A DNA stretch of 64,000 bases from Methylobacterium iners (GCF_022179305.1 NZ_BPQP01000006.1:109124-173123), one strand, 5' to 3'; counted from the stretch's first letter, positions 10,411-20,065 are shown. Numbers and translations are program-made. The notes: generated from the sequence alone by a model not told the origin.

Positions 10411-12045
10411 ATGACGACGATTTCCATCGACGGCCGCACGCTGCAAGCCGGCCAGGTCCTCGCGGTCGCCAGGGCCGACGCCTCCGGCACCCGCGCGCAG
10501 GCCGCGGTCGAGCCCGAGGCGCGGGCCAGGATGCAGGCGGCGCGCGACTACATCGACGCGCATTTCATGACCGACGACGCGCCGCTGATGTACTCCTTCA
10601 ACACCGGCGTCGGCCTGTTCAAGGACCAGCGCGTGCGCATGGCCGAGATGCAGGAGTACCAGCGGCGCACGGTCTATGCCCACGCCACCGGTGTCGGCGA
10701 GCCCTTCGACGTCGACGTGGTGCGCGCGACGATGCTCTTGCGTGCCAATGCCTTCGCCTCGAACTATTCCGGGCCCCGCGTCGCGGTGGTCGATCGCCTG
10801 CTCGACTGCCTCAACGCCGGCCTCGTGCCGATGATCCCGCAGAAGGGATCGGTCGGGGCGTCGGGCGACCTCGCCCCGCTCGCCCACCTTGCCGGTGCGG
10901 TCTGCGGCTTCGCGGAGGCCGAGATGCTGTTCGAGGGACGGCGCATGCCCGCCCGCGAGGCGCTGCAACGCGCCGGCCTCGCGCCCGATTTCCCGCTCGA
11001 GGCCAAGGACGCCTCGGCGCTGATCAACGGCTCCACCGTCTCGCTCGCGCTCGGCGTGCTGGCGTTGGAGGACGCGACGGCGCTCCTGAAGCACGCCGAC
11101 ATCGCCCTCGGCCTGACCCTCGAATGCCTGCGCGCCGAGACGGCGGCCTTCGATCCGCGGCTCCACGCCGCGCGTCCTCACCAGGGACAGGCCGCGAGCG
11201 CCCGCAACGTCCTGCGCCTCCTCGAAGGCTCGCGCCGCTGCACGGAAGCGGCCCGGCTCACGATCTTCCCGGAGGAGAGCCGCGCTGCCGGCGTCGCCCC
11301 GCCGCCCCGCGTGCAGGACGTCTATTCCCTGCGCTGCGCCCCTCAGGTCCATGGGCCGGTGCGCGAGGCGCTCGCCTATATCGGCGGCATCATCGGCACC
11401 GAGATCAACGCGGCGACCGACAATCCGCTGATCTTCGACGACGGGGAGGGCGGCTATGCCTGCATCTCGGGCGGCCATTTCCATGGGCAATACGTGGCCC
11501 AGGCCATGGATCTGCTCGCCATCGCGGTGACGGATCTCGGCTCGATCAGCGAGCGCCGCCTGTTCCGGCTCATCGACCCCACGCTCAGCTACGGCCTGCC
11601 GCGCAACCTGCTGGCGGGCAAGAAGGGTCTGAACACGGGCTTCGCCACCGTACAATGCACGCTCTCGGCGCTGGTCATGGAGAACCGGACCCTCTCGATG
11701 CCGGGCTCGGTCGATTCGATTCCGGGGAAGTCGAACGCCGAGGACCATGTCTCGAACTCGACCTGGTGCGGGCGCAAAGCGCGGACGATCGTCGAGAACG
11801 CCGAGCAGATCGTGGCCGGCGAAATGCTGATGGCGGCCCAGGCCCTGACGCTCGTGGCCGATCTCGCCAAGGACCATCCGATCGGCAAGGGCACCCAGGC
11901 GGCGCTCGACGCGATCCGCGAGGTCATCCCCCCGGCGCTGGACGGCGACCGTTGGTATCATACGGAGATGGTCGATGCCCTGGCCCTGCTGCGCTCGGGC
12001 GCGGTGGTGAAGGCCGTCGAGGCGGCGGTCGGCTCCCTCGAATAG
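10411..12045 (+). CDS. histidine/aromatic amino acid ammonia-lyase family protein
   Basis: This 544-residue protein contains GSVGASGDLAPLAHLAG, the Ala-Ser-Gly triad that cyclises to the MIO electrophile of HAL/PAL-family lyases. Further family marks are YSFNTGVG near residue 61, ALINGSTVSLA and TDNPLIF. These enzymes remove ammonia from histidine or aromatic amino acids without oxidation. The N-terminal segment differs from classical HutH (NTGVGLFKDQR rather than NTGFG), and no hutU, hutI or hutG is near, so histidine may not be the substrate. It lies 45 nt after puuE and probably shares its transcript, so a nitrogen-release role is likely. Confidence 0.88.
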   Translation: MTTISIDGRTLQAGQVLAVARADASGTRAQAAVEPEARARMQAARDYIDAHFMTDDAPLMYSFNTGVGLFKDQRVRMAEMQEYQRRTVYAHATGVGEPFDVDVVRATMLLRANAFASNYSGPRVAVVDRLLDCLNAGLVPMIPQKGSVGASGDLAPLAHLAGAVCGFAEAEMLFEGRRMPAREALQRAGLAPDFPLEAKDASALINGSTVSLALGVLALEDATALLKHADIALGLTLECLRAETAAFDPRLHAARPHQGQAASARNVLRLLEGSRRCTEAARLTIFPEESRAAGVAPPPRVQDVYSLRCAPQVHGPVREALAYIGGIIGTEINAATDNPLIFDDGEGGYACISGGHFHGQYVAQAMDLLAIAVTDLGSISERRLFRLIDPTLSYGLPRNLLAGKKGLNTGFATVQCTLSALVMENRTLSMPGSVDSIPGKSNAEDHVSNSTWCGRKARTIVENAEQIVAGEMLMAAQALTLVADLAKDHPIGKGTQAALDAIREVIPPALDGDRWYHTEMVDALALLRSGAVVKAVEAAVGSLE

Positions 12046-12175
12046 CGACGCTTCGCTTCAACGGCCCTGCCACTCGAGGAGGTGGTCCGGCGGGATTGAT
12101 GCCAGCGGAGGGCCGGGAATCCATGTAGAACCGTCGCGGACGGGGCGTCGGGTCCGGCGGTAGGGGAGCAGGCAA

Positions 12176-12823
12176 GTGGCTGGCGCGACGAGACCCGAGC
12201 GCCGCCGCCGCAGCGACGGCGAAACCCGCCGCGCGGCGATCCTCGATGCCGCGCTCGAGATCTTCTCCACGCGGGGCCTGCACGGGGCCAGCGTCGACGA
12301 GATCGCGGAGCGGGCCGGGCTCTCGAAAACCAACCTGCTCTACTACTTCGCATCGAAGGAGGAGCTCTACGTCGCCGTGCTCCGACGAGTCCTCGACATC
12401 TGGCTCGACCCTCTTGAGGCCCTCGACGCCGAGGCCGAGCCGGCGGACGCCGTCCGGCGCTACATCCGCGCTAAGCTCGCCCTCTCGCGCGACGCGCCGC
12501 AGGCCTCGCGGCTGTTCTGCCTCGAGATCGTCCAGGGCGCGCCCTTGCTCCGGGCGGAGCTCGAAGGCCCCCTTCGCAGCCTGGTCGAAGCCAAGGCCGC
12601 GGTCATCGGCGGCTGGATCGCGCGGGGGCGGATCGCCCCGGTCGACCCGCATCACCTCATCTTCTCGATCTGGGCGATCACCCAGCACTACGCGGATTTC
12701 GCGATCCAGGTCGACGCGATCACCGGGCGCGGGCTCCAAGACCCCGACTTCTTCGCCCGCACCGTCGCGAGCACGGAGGCGCTGATCCTGGCCGGTCTCG
12801 GTCTGCGCCAAACCGACGCCTGA
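12176..12823 (+). CDS. rutR: TetR-family regulator, RutR-like
   Basis: A GTG start with an upstream GGGGAG gives 215 residues. The N-terminal helix-turn-helix reads ILDAALEIFSTRGLHGASVDEIAERAGLS, then KTNLLYYFASKEELY. The C-terminal part (ASRLFCLEIVQGAPLL, IWAITQHYADFA) matches RutR, the uracil/thymine-sensing regulator of pyrimidine use. It lies just upstream of rutA and is co-directional, whereas in E. coli it is divergent. A RutR-like operator is present in the rutA promoter region. Confidence 0.88.
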   Translation: MAGATRPERRRRSDGETRRAAILDAALEIFSTRGLHGASVDEIAERAGLSKTNLLYYFASKEELYVAVLRRVLDIWLDPLEALDAEAEPADAVRRYIRAKLALSRDAPQASRLFCLEIVQGAPLLRAELEGPLRSLVEAKAAVIGGWIARGRIAPVDPHHLIFSIWAITQHYADFAIQVDAITGRGLQDPDFFARTVASTEALILAGLGLRQTDA

Positions 12824-12943
12824 TTCGGCGCGATCGGGCCGGTCCCGGCCGGTCGATCGCATCGCCGTTGAGCAAATCCCGCCGCTTCTTCGCGCAGAAC
12901 GAAGAGAGTTTGTGCAGAGGGTCGAAAACCTTCGCCTCAGAGT

Positions 12944-12959
12944 TTGACCGTTTGGTCCG
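12944..12959. promoter_or_regulatory. RutR-like operator upstream of rutA
   Basis: The sequence TTGACCGTTTGGTCCG matches 13 of the 14 defined bases or nearly so of the known RutR half-site arrangement TTGACCA-N2-TGGTCAA, with the left arm strongest and mismatches in the outer right arm. It lies 49 nt before the rutA start and 120 nt after the rutR-like gene, which suits uracil-responsive control of the rut operon. Confidence 0.7.
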
Positions 12960-13007
12960 AAAGCATCAGCCTCGTCCTATCAAGCACCCTGGCACGGCGA
13001 GGCGGCC

Positions 13008-14102
13008 ATGAATGTCGGCGTTTTCATCCCGATCGGGAACAACGGCTGGCTCCTCTCGGAGAACGCGCCGCAATACAAGCCGAGCTTCGAACTGAACAAG
13101 CAGATCGTCCTGAAGGCCGAAACCTACGGGCTCGATTTCGCCCTCTCGATGATCAAGCTGCGTGGCTTCGGCGGCAAGACCGAGTTCTGGGACCACAACC
13201 TCGAATCCTTCACGCTGATGGCGGGGCTCGCCGCCGTGACGAGCCGGATCAGGCTCTACGCCACCGCCGCGACGCTCTGCATGCCGCCGGCGATCACGGC
13301 GCGGATGGCCTCCACCATCGATTCCATCTCCAACGGCCGCTTCGGGCTCAACCTCGTCACCGGCTGGCAGAAGCCGGAATACTCGCAGATGGGGCTCTGG
13401 CCCGGCGACGAGTATTTTGGCCGCCGCTACGAGTACCTTTCGGAATACGCCCAGGTGCTCCGCGATCTCTGGGAGACGGGAGTCTGCGACCGCAAGGGCG
13501 AGTTCTTCCAGATGGACGATTGCCGCCTCTCGCCCCGGCCCCAGGCGCCGATGAAGCTGATCTGCGCCGGCCAGTCCGGAGCCGGCATGGAATTCACCGC
13601 GAAATACGCCGATTACAATTTCTGCTTCGGCAAGGGGGTGAACACGCCCAAGGCCTTCGCGCCCACCGTCGCGCGGCTGGAAGCCGCCAAGGCCGAGACG
13701 GGGCGCAACGTCACCTCCTACGCCCTGTTCATGATCATCGCCGACGAGACGGACGAGGCCGCTCGCGCCACCTGGGAGCACTACAAGGCCGGCGCCGATC
13801 AGGAGGCGATCGCCTGGCTCGGGGTCCAGGGCGCGGCCGACACGAAGTCGGGGGCCGACACCAACGTCCGTCAGATGGTCGACCCGACCTCGGCCGTGAA
13901 CATCAACATGGGCACGCTCATCGGCTCCTACGCCGAAGTCGCCCGCATGCTCGACGAGGTGGCCACCGTACCCGGCACCGAGGGCGTCCTGCTGGTCTTC
14001 GACGATTTCCTCAAGGGGGTCGAGGATTTCGGCACCCGCATTCAGCCGCTGATGGAATCGAGGCGGCACGTGGCGGCGGAGAATATGGCGAAGGTGGCGT
14101 GA
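13008..14102 (+). CDS. rutA: pyrimidine monooxygenase RutA
   Basis: This 364-residue flavin-dependent monooxygenase of the bacterial-luciferase fold begins [15 protein letters not shown], a hallmark of RutA. It continues with [20 protein letters not shown] and the [13 protein letters not shown] segment. RutA opens uracil between N3 and C4 to give a ureidoacrylate peracid, using reduced FMN supplied by RutF. It is the first gene of rutA-B-C-D-F. A palindromic repeat separates it from rutB. Confidence 0.95.
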   Translation: MNVGVFIPIGNNGWLLSENAPQYKPSFELNKQIVLKAETYGLDFALSMIKLRGFGGKTEFWDHNLESFTLMAGLAAVTSRIRLYATAATLCMPPAITARMASTIDSISNGRFGLNLVTGWQKPEYSQMGLWPGDEYFGRRYEYLSEYAQVLRDLWETGVCDRKGEFFQMDDCRLSPRPQAPMKLICAGQSGAGMEFTAKYADYNFCFGKGVNTPKAFAPTVARLEAAKAETGRNVTSYALFMIIADETDEAARATWEHYKAGADQEAIAWLGVQGAADTKSGADTNVRQMVDPTSAVNINMGTLIGSYAEVARMLDEVATVPGTEGVLLVFDDFLKGVEDFGTRIQPLMESRRHVAAENMAKVA

Positions 14103-14110
14103 GGCGATCT

Positions 14111-14219
14111 TCCCTCCCCCTTGTGGGGAGGGATCGAGGGTGGGGGTGGCTGGGCGACCCTGCCGCTCACCAGGCGGAACCACCCCCACCCCTAACCCCT
14201 CCCCACAAGGGGGAGGGGA
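14111..14219. repeat. GC-rich palindromic repeat between rutA and rutB, copy 2
   Basis: This copy starts TCCCTCCCCCTTGTGGGGAG and ends CCCCACAAGGGGGAGGGG, with the same core as 2841-2945. It fills almost all of the 138-nt rutA-rutB gap. In RNA it should fold into a long GC-rich hairpin that could stabilise or attenuate the operon transcript. Confidence 0.85.
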
Positions 14220-14240
14220 CATGCTCGATCAGAGGCCGGA

Positions 14241-14978
14241 ATGGATAAACCCGCAGGATATCGCGACGCGCAAGGCCGACACGGCGCCATCATCCTTCCC
14301 GCTCGTCCGGAGCCGATCGCCTTCGACCACGACGCCACGGCGCTCATCGTCGTCGACATGCAGAACGCCTACGCGACGAGAGGTGGCTACCTCGATCTCG
14401 CCGGGTTCGACGTCTCGACGACTGGGCCGGTCATCGAGCGGATCGCCGGAGCCGTCGCGGCGGCGCGGGCGGCGGGCATCCTTGTGGTCTGGTTCCAGAA
14501 CGGCTGGGACCCGGACTACGTCGAGGCCGGCGGCCCCGGCTCGCCGAACTGGCACAAGTCGAACGCCCTCAAGACCATGCGCAGCCGCCCCGAGAAGAAC
14601 GAGCGCCTGCTCGCCAAGGGGAGTTGGGATTACGCCCTGGTCGACGCCCTCAAGCCCGAACCCGGCGACATCGTGCTGCCGAAGCCCCGCTACAGCGGCT
14701 TCTACAACACGCCGCTCGACAGCATGCTGCGCTCGCGCGGCATCCGCACCTTGGTCTTCACCGGCATCGCCACGAATGTCTGCGTGGAATCGACCCTGCG
14801 GGACGGCTTCTTCCTCGAATATTTCGGCATCGTGCTGGCCGACGCCACGCACCAGGCCGGCCCGCCGAGCCTACAGGAGGGCGCGCTCGCCAACATCGAG
14901 ACGTTCTTCGGTTGGGTCTCGGACGTGGCAGCGTTCGAGGCGGCGCTGGCCGGGTCGGCGGCGATGGCGGCCGAGTAG
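14241..14978 (+). CDS. rutB: ureidoacrylate amidohydrolase RutB (isochorismatase-like)
   Basis: This 245-residue cysteine hydrolase has the family triad: Asp in VVDMQNAY, Lys in [10 protein letters not shown] and Cys in [14 protein letters not shown]. The long N-terminal [10 protein letters not shown] and [12 protein letters not shown] segments match RutB rather than other isochorismatases. It hydrolyses ureidoacrylate to aminoacrylate, carbon dioxide and ammonia. An alternative in-frame start lies a few codons upstream or downstream, but the ATG at 14241 fits RutB alignment from memory. Confidence 0.95.
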   Translation: MDKPAGYRDAQGRHGAIILPARPEPIAFDHDATALIVVDMQNAYATRGGYLDLAGFDVSTTGPVIERIAGAVAAARAAGILVVWFQNGWDPDYVEAGGPGSPNWHKSNALKTMRSRPEKNERLLAKGSWDYALVDALKPEPGDIVLPKPRYSGFYNTPLDSMLRSRGIRTLVFTGIATNVCVESTLRDGFFLEYFGIVLADATHQAGPPSLQEGALANIETFFGWVSDVAAFEAALAGSAAMAAE

Positions 14979-15144
14979 CACTTCCATCCCTATTCGCATC
15001 CGAGGCGCGCGGCGAAACTCTCGAAACCTCTAGAACCCATTGCGACCGCCGGAGCCCTCCCTCGAGGCCCGCTTTGGCGGGCACCTCAGGATCATGGGCT
15101 GGGAGATCGCACCGGTTTCACTTTGATTGGAGCACCCGAAGCCA

Positions 15145-15534
15145 ATGCCCAAGACCGTCATCATCCCGCCCGGCACCGGCAAGCCGCTCGCGCCCTACGT
15201 GCCCGGCACCCTCGCCGACGGGGTGCTCTACGTCTCGGGCACGCTGCCGCTCGACGCCGAGGCGAATGTCGTCCATGTCGGCGACGCGGCCGCGCAGACC
15301 CGGCACGTCCTGGAGACCATCCAGAGCGTGGTCGCGGCCGCGGGCGGCAGCATGGAGGACGTCACCTTCAACCACATCTTCCTGAAGGACTGGGCCGATT
15401 ACGCCGCGATCAACGCCGTCTATGCCGAGTACTTTCCGGGCGAGAAGCCGGCTCGCTACTGCATCCAGTGCGGCCTCGTGAAACCCGACGCCCTCGTCGA
15501 GATCGCCTCGATCGCCCATCTCGGCGGGCGCTGA
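15145..15534 (+). CDS. rutC: RutC, RidA-family aminoacrylate deaminase
   Basis: The ATG at 15145 gives 129 residues, almost exactly the size of E. coli RutC, beginning [29 protein letters not shown] and the C-terminal [16 protein letters not shown] are RidA/RutC signatures. It belongs to the trimeric YjgF/RidA family; RutC is credited with handling aminoacrylate in the pathway. It lies 166 nt after rutB, with a small GCCCGC-TTT-GCGGGC-type hairpin in the gap, and 9 nt before rutD. Confidence 0.95.
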   Translation: MPKTVIIPPGTGKPLAPYVPGTLADGVLYVSGTLPLDAEANVVHVGDAAAQTRHVLETIQSVVAAAGGSMEDVTFNHIFLKDWADYAAINAVYAEYFPGEKPARYCIQCGLVKPDALVEIASIAHLGGR

Positions 15535-15543
15535 CGGCCGGGC

Positions 15544-16329
15544 ATGGCATCGCTCCATCACGAGGTTCACGGGCGCGGCGAGCGGACGGTCCTGCTCTCG
15601 CCGGGGCTCGGCGGCTCGGCCGCTTATTTCGCACCGCAGATCCCGGCCTTGTCCGAGACGATGCGGGTCGTTGCCTACGATCATCGCGGCACCGGCCGCT
15701 CGCCCGATACACTGGAGCCTGGTCATGACATCGCGGCCATGGCCCGTGATGCGCTCTCCGTCCTCGATGCCCTCGACATCGCTTGCTGCGACGTCGTCGG
15801 GCATGCGCTGGGCGGCCTCATCGGACTTCAGATGGCACTGCTCGCTCCGGAGCGGATCGACCGCCTCGTCGTCGTCAACGGCTGGGCGAAGGCCGATCCG
15901 GCCACCCGGCGCTGCTTTGCCGCGCGCAAGGCCCTGCTGACGAAGGCAGGGCCCGAGGCCTATGTTCGAGCGCAGGCGATCTTTCTCTATCCGGCGCCGT
16001 GGCTCTCCGAGCATGCCACGCGCGTCGCCCTCGACGAGGCGGCGGCCCTGCAGCACTTTCCCGGCATCGACAATACGCTGGCCCGGATCGCGGCCCTCGA
16101 GGCCTTCGATGCATCGGACGATCTCGGCCGCATCCCTCACGAGACCCTGGTGATGGCGGCGCAGGACGACGTGCTCGTGCCCTGGACCTGTTCCGAGCGC
16201 CTGGCGGCGGGCTTGCGGAACGCCCGCCTCGACCTTTCGCCGACCGGCGGCCATGCCCACAGCGTGACGCGGGCGGACGCCTTCAACCGCACCCTCACCG
16301 CGTTCTTCGCGCAAGCAAGGCAACCCTGA
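15544..16329 (+). CDS. rutD: RutD, alpha/beta hydrolase for aminoacrylate
   Basis: This 261-residue alpha/beta hydrolase has an N-terminal [17 protein letters not shown] oxyanion region, a GHALGGL nucleophile elbow and a C-terminal [11 protein letters not shown] with the catalytic His. The elbow has Ala rather than Ser (GHALGG), as is also seen in RutD proteins, so its hydrolase activity may not use a Ser nucleophile. It is proposed to speed release of ammonia from aminoacrylate to form malonic semialdehyde. Its stop codon directly abuts the rutF start. Confidence 0.92.
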   Translation: MASLHHEVHGRGERTVLLSPGLGGSAAYFAPQIPALSETMRVVAYDHRGTGRSPDTLEPGHDIAAMARDALSVLDALDIACCDVVGHALGGLIGLQMALLAPERIDRLVVVNGWAKADPATRRCFAARKALLTKAGPEAYVRAQAIFLYPAPWLSEHATRVALDEAAALQHFPGIDNTLARIAALEAFDASDDLGRIPHETLVMAAQDDVLVPWTCSERLAAGLRNARLDLSPTGGHAHSVTRADAFNRTLTAFFAQARQP

Positions 16330-16878
16330 ATGGCTCCCACAGGCACGGACGCCGAGACCGGGATGAAGGCCGTCGAGGCCGGCGCCTACCGCGCGGCGAT
16401 GGCCGGGGTGGCCAGCGCCGTCCACCTCGTCACGACGGACGGCCCCGGAGGCCGGGCCGGCTTCACGGCCTCGGCCGTCTGCAGCGTCAGCGACGCGCCG
16501 CCGACCCTGCTGGTCTGCGTCAACCGCTCGTCCTCGGCCTTTGCCGCGGTCGCGCAGAACGCGGCCCTGTGCGTGAGCACGCTCTCGGCAGGGCAGGGCG
16601 AGATTGCCGCGTCGTTCGGCGGGGGCACCCCCCAGGAGGCGCGCTTCGCCTCCGGCCGCTGGTACGAGCTCGCCACCGGCGCGCCGGCGCTCGAGGGGGC
16701 GCTCACCGCCTTCGATTGCCGGATCGTGCGCAGGACGGAGGTCGGCAGCCACGACGTGCTGTTCTGCGAGGTCGTGGCACTGTCCGAGGCGGGCACGGGC
16801 GATGCTCTCGTCTACGCGGACCGGCGCTACCACAGCATTCCCGTCGGCATGGTGCCCGCGGCGCAGGACGCGGCCTGA
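16330..16878 (+). CDS. rutF: RutF, NADH-dependent flavin reductase
   Basis: This 182-residue protein of the flavin reductase-like (FMN-binding split barrel) family contains [21 protein letters not shown] and a C-terminal [11 protein letters not shown]. RutF regenerates the reduced FMN used by RutA. It starts on the base after the rutD stop. Here the operon ends; no rutE (malonic semialdehyde reductase) or rutG (uracil permease) follows. The next gene, uricase, is convergent 19 nt away. Confidence 0.93.
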   Translation: MAPTGTDAETGMKAVEAGAYRAAMAGVASAVHLVTTDGPGGRAGFTASAVCSVSDAPPTLLVCVNRSSSAFAAVAQNAALCVSTLSAGQGEIAASFGGGTPQEARFASGRWYELATGAPALEGALTAFDCRIVRRTEVGSHDVLFCEVVALSEAGTGDALVYADRRYHSIPVGMVPAAQDAA

Positions 16879-16897
16879 CGGTCCGGACGGCTGCGCC

Positions 16898-17737
16898 TCA
16901 GCCCCGGGTGATCGTCGCCTCGATCTGGCCGCGGGGTTCGTCGGTCGGGAGGAACACCGTACCCGGATTGTCGAGCCCGAAAGGCGACAGATCGATCGGA
17001 ACGTAGTGCTTGTTCGGCATCGCGAAGGCGATCTCGGCGATCTCGGGGACGCGGCCGAGCGCCGCCTCGCCCATCCGGTAGAGGCTGTCCTGCACGCTGG
17101 CGCTGTAGGTCGTCCCGAAGACCTCCATGAGCGTCGCGAGGATCGCCGCGTTCGCCGTCGCGTAGTCCTTGGGCGCCCGAGACCAGGTCCAGGTCGCGTC
17201 CATGCTGGTGGCGGCGATCCGGTCGGTGGTGTCGGCGAGCGTTCGGTAGCGATCGTCGACGAAGCCTGCCCAGCCCGATTGCGTGGTCTTCATGAAGGTG
17301 TAGCCGCGCAGGCCCGATCGGAGCCGCGACGCGTCCCGACCCATCGTCAGGCCGACATAGCCGGTGCCGTTGCCATCGAGGGTGAAGGTGTGGCCGTGCG
17401 GCGCCCCGGCGATGGCGTGGCGCCGCCAGCGCGTCTCGTGCGCCTCGACGGCGACCTCCGCCACCTGCGGATAGGTCTCGAAGAGCACGGCGGCGACGCG
17501 CTCGACGAATGCCTCGGCCCCCGCCTCGGTGTGCCGCGCGGCGGTGACGTTGACGATGTTCTTCAGGCTGTCGGTGGCGATGCAGGCCCGGTTGTCGGCC
17601 TCGGTCCAGGCCGCATCGAACGCGCCCTTGAGCATCACCTGAAGGGTGAGTTCGCGCGGGGTGTGGTGGTCGCCGTCGCGAGCGAGGCGCAGCACGCGCA
17701 CCCGGGCCTTGCCGTAGCTCGATGCCGCCAAGGCCAT
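16898..17737 (-). CDS. urate oxidase (uricase)
   Basis: The ATG at 17737 has a GGAGGTGACG ribosome site and gives 279 residues. YGKARVRVLR, TDSLKNIVNV and the C-terminal MPNKHYVPIDL supply the conserved Lys, Thr and Asn-Lys-His of cofactor-free uricases (T-fold). It oxidises urate to 5-hydroxyisourate with oxygen. The gene is divergent from the UraD::HIUase fusion, which handles its product, across 133 bp. A longer frame upstream to 17896 lacks family similarity. Confidence 0.95.
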   Translation of the reverse strand: MALAASSYGKARVRVLRLARDGDHHTPRELTLQVMLKGAFDAAWTEADNRACIATDSLKNIVNVTAARHTEAGAEAFVERVAAVLFETYPQVAEVAVEAHETRWRRHAIAGAPHGHTFTLDGNGTGYVGLTMGRDASRLRSGLRGYTFMKTTQSGWAGFVDDRYRTLADTTDRIAATSMDATWTWSRAPKDYATANAAILATLMEVFGTTYSASVQDSLYRMGEAALGRVPEIAEIAFAMPNKHYVPIDLSPFGLDNPGTVFLPTDEPRGQIEATITRG

Positions 17738-17870
17738 CGTCACCTCCTGCTCGCCTTGCCCAAATCCGCAAGCCGTATGCCAGGGATCGGCAGACGGTTC
17801 CGCTGCGTCGCGGTGCGGATCCCTGCTAAGCTGGGGCGTTGCCGTCGACACGACGCCGGAGACACCGTCA

Positions 17871-18755
17871 ATGGGGTTCACTCTCGCCGAGCTCAACGAG
17901 GCCGACGTCCCCGACTTCGTCGCGGCGCTCGGCGGGGTGTTCGAGGCGGCGCCCTGGGTCGCGGAAATTGCCGCCGCCGACCGGCCCTACGCCACGGTTC
18001 AGGCGCTCTTCGCTGGGCTGCGGGCGGCGGTCGAAGGCGTGGACGCGGCGCGGCGCCATGCGCTTCTCGTCGGCCATCCCGAACTCGCCGGCCCTGCGGC
18101 CCGGTCGCGGAGCATCGCGCCGGCCTCCATCGCCGAGCAGGAAGCGGCCGGGCTCGACCGCCTGTCCGAGGCCGAGTACGCCCGGTTCGAGGCCTTGAAC
18201 CGCACCTATCGGGAGCGGTTCGGGTTGCCTTTCATCCTCTGCGTCAAGCGCCACGGCCGGGCCTCTCTCCTGCGCAGCTTCGAGGCCCGCCTCGCCTCCG
18301 ATCCCGACACCGAGCGGGTGACGGCCGAAGCGGAGATGTTCCGCATCGCCGCGATCCGGCTCGACAGCCTCGTCACGGGGGAGGGCGGCCTGCGCACGAC
18401 GGGGCGGCTCTCGACCCACGTTCTCGACACGGCGGCGGGCCGACCTGCCGAGGGGGTCGCGGTCGAACTCCTGGAATGGGTGTCGGAGGGCGAGGCCGCG
18501 CTCGTGACCCGGGCGGTCACCAATTCCGACGGCCGCACCGACCATCCGCTCATCGGCGGCCGGCCGGTTCCGATCGCGACCTACGAGCTGCGATTCCGCA
18601 TCGGTGATCATTTCCGCCGGACCGGCGCGGGGCTGCAGGAACCGCCCTTCCTCGATATCGTGCCCGTCCGTTTCAGTGTCGGCGACCCGGAGGGGCATTA
18701 CCACGTGCCCCTGGTCGCGACGCCCTGGAGCTACCAGACCTATCGCGGGAGCTGA
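17871..18755 (+). CDS. OHCU decarboxylase :: 5-hydroxyisourate hydrolase fusion
   Basis: This 294-residue protein has two parts. Residues of about 1-170 are UraD-like (FTLAELNEADVPDFVAALGGVFE, GHPELAG, LPFILCVKRHGR). Residues of about 178-294 are a transthyretin-like HIU hydrolase with LSTHVLDTAAGRPA and the C-terminal tetrapeptide YRGS. The hydrolase opens 5-hydroxyisourate and the UraD part decarboxylates the product to S-allantoin, so the fusion performs both steps after uricase. The domain order resembles plant allantoin synthase. It is followed within 10 nt by the allantoate hydrolase gene. Confidence 0.95.
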   Translation: MGFTLAELNEADVPDFVAALGGVFEAAPWVAEIAAADRPYATVQALFAGLRAAVEGVDAARRHALLVGHPELAGPAARSRSIAPASIAEQEAAGLDRLSEAEYARFEALNRTYRERFGLPFILCVKRHGRASLLRSFEARLASDPDTERVTAEAEMFRIAAIRLDSLVTGEGGLRTTGRLSTHVLDTAAGRPAEGVAVELLEWVSEGEAALVTRAVTNSDGRTDHPLIGGRPVPIATYELRFRIGDHFRRTGAGLQEPPFLDIVPVRFSVGDPEGHYHVPLVATPWSYQTYRGS

Positions 18756-18763
18756 GCCGAGCG

Positions 18764-20017
18764 TTGGAGGATTTCTCGCCCCTCATCATGGAGCGCCTGG
18801 ACGCGCTCGCCGCCATCAGCGCCGAGGCCGGCGCGATCACGCGACTCTATCTCACCCCCGAGCAGGATCGGGCCAACACCCTGGTCATGGGCTGGATGCG
18901 AGAGGCCGGCCTCTCGGCCCGGGTCGACGCCGCGGGCAACGTGATCGGCCGCCTCGAAGGGCCTGTCGCCGGCAGCCCGGCGGTGGTGATCGGCTCCCAT
19001 CTCGACACGGTGCGCGACGCAGGCCGCTTCGACGGCCCGCTGGGCGTGGTCACCGGCATCGCCTGCATCGAGGCGCTGAGGCGGGAGGGCGCCCGGCTCC
19101 CCTTCGCCGTCGAGGTGGTCGGCTTCGCCGACGAGGAGGGCACCCGTTTCGGCGCCGCCCTGATCGGTAGCCGCGCCTTTGCCGGCGACCTCGACCCCGC
19201 GATCCTGGCCCGCACCGACGCGGCCGGGATCACGGTCGCGGGCGCGCTGCGCGGCGCCGGCCTCGACCCGGCGCGGATCGGGGAGGCCGCGCGCAAGCCC
19301 GAGGAGATCCTGGCCTATCTCGAACTCCATATCGAGCAGGGTCCGACCCTGGAGCGTGCCGGGCTGCCCGTCGGCCTCGTCACCGCAATCAGCGGTGCAA
19401 CCCGGCTCTCGGTCACCCTCTCGGGCGAGGCCGGGCACGCCGGCACCGTGGCGATGGCGGGGCGGCGCGACGCGCTGGCGGGCGCGGCCGAATGCGTGCT
19501 CGCCGTCGAGACCCGCTGCGCGGGTGGGCCGGACCTCGTCGGAACGGTCGGCACCCTTGCGGCGATGCCGGGAGCGGTCAACGTCATTCCCGGACGCGTC
19601 ACCTTCAGCCTCGACCTGCGGTCGCCGGACGACGCGCAGCGCCGGGCGGCGCTGGCCGATATCGAAGGGCACTGGGCCGGGATCGCCGCGCGGCGGGGGC
19701 TCGCGCTCCACCACACGCTGACGCACGACGCCCCGAGCACGCCCTGCGACGAGGGGATCGGCGCCCGCATCGCGCACGCCATCGAAGCTGAGGGCCTGCC
19801 CGTGCTGCGCCTGCCCAGCGGTGCCGGCCACGACGGCATGGCGGTGGGCCGAATCGCGCCGATCGCCATGATCTTCGTGCGTTGCCGGGGCGGGATCAGC
19901 CACAACCCGGCCGAGTTCGCGAGCCTGGACGATATCGGGGCGGGCGCCCGCATCATGCTGCGGACGCTGCGCAGCCTCGCCGCCGAGGGGCTCCCGATCG
20001 GTCGGAAGCAAGCCTGA
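18764..20017 (+). CDS. allantoate amidohydrolase (M20 family)
   Basis: The frame opens with a TTG at 18764; the ATG at 18788 is an equally possible start and gives 409 residues. Zinc-binding segments of the M20 hydantoinase/carbamoylase family are visible: SHLDTVRDAGRFDG, GFADEEGTRF, LELHIEQG and SGAGHDGM. Its neighbours (uricase, UraD/HIUase, PuuE) make allantoate the likely substrate, releasing ammonia and ureidoglycine. An N-carbamoyl amino acid hydrolase is the main alternative. A strong terminator hairpin follows. Confidence 0.9.
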   Translation: MEDFSPLIMERLDALAAISAEAGAITRLYLTPEQDRANTLVMGWMREAGLSARVDAAGNVIGRLEGPVAGSPAVVIGSHLDTVRDAGRFDGPLGVVTGIACIEALRREGARLPFAVEVVGFADEEGTRFGAALIGSRAFAGDLDPAILARTDAAGITVAGALRGAGLDPARIGEAARKPEEILAYLELHIEQGPTLERAGLPVGLVTAISGATRLSVTLSGEAGHAGTVAMAGRRDALAGAAECVLAVETRCAGGPDLVGTVGTLAAMPGAVNVIPGRVTFSLDLRSPDDAQRRAALADIEGHWAGIAARRGLALHHTLTHDAPSTPCDEGIGARIAHAIEAEGLPVLRLPSGAGHDGMAVGRIAPIAMIFVRCRGGISHNPAEFASLDDIGAGARIMLRTLRSLAAEGLPIGRKQA

Positions 20018-20026
20018 CTCTGGAAC

Positions 20027-20055
20027 GCGCCCTTCCCCGCAACAGGGAAGGGCGC
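20027..20055. terminator. bidirectional hairpin terminator
   Basis: GCGCCCTTCCC and GGGAAGGGCGC form a perfect 11-bp stem with a 7-nt loop. It lies between the convergent allantoate hydrolase and TerC/YjbE genes. There is no long T-run, which is common in high-GC genomes. Confidence 0.75.
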
Positions 20056-20065
20056 TCGGCGACGA

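Noticed and set aside
15067-15082. GCCCGC-TTT-GGCGGGC hairpin between rutB and rutC
   Set aside because: Short stem with no T-run inside a probable operon; it may be part of a common intergenic repeat, so it is not called a terminator.
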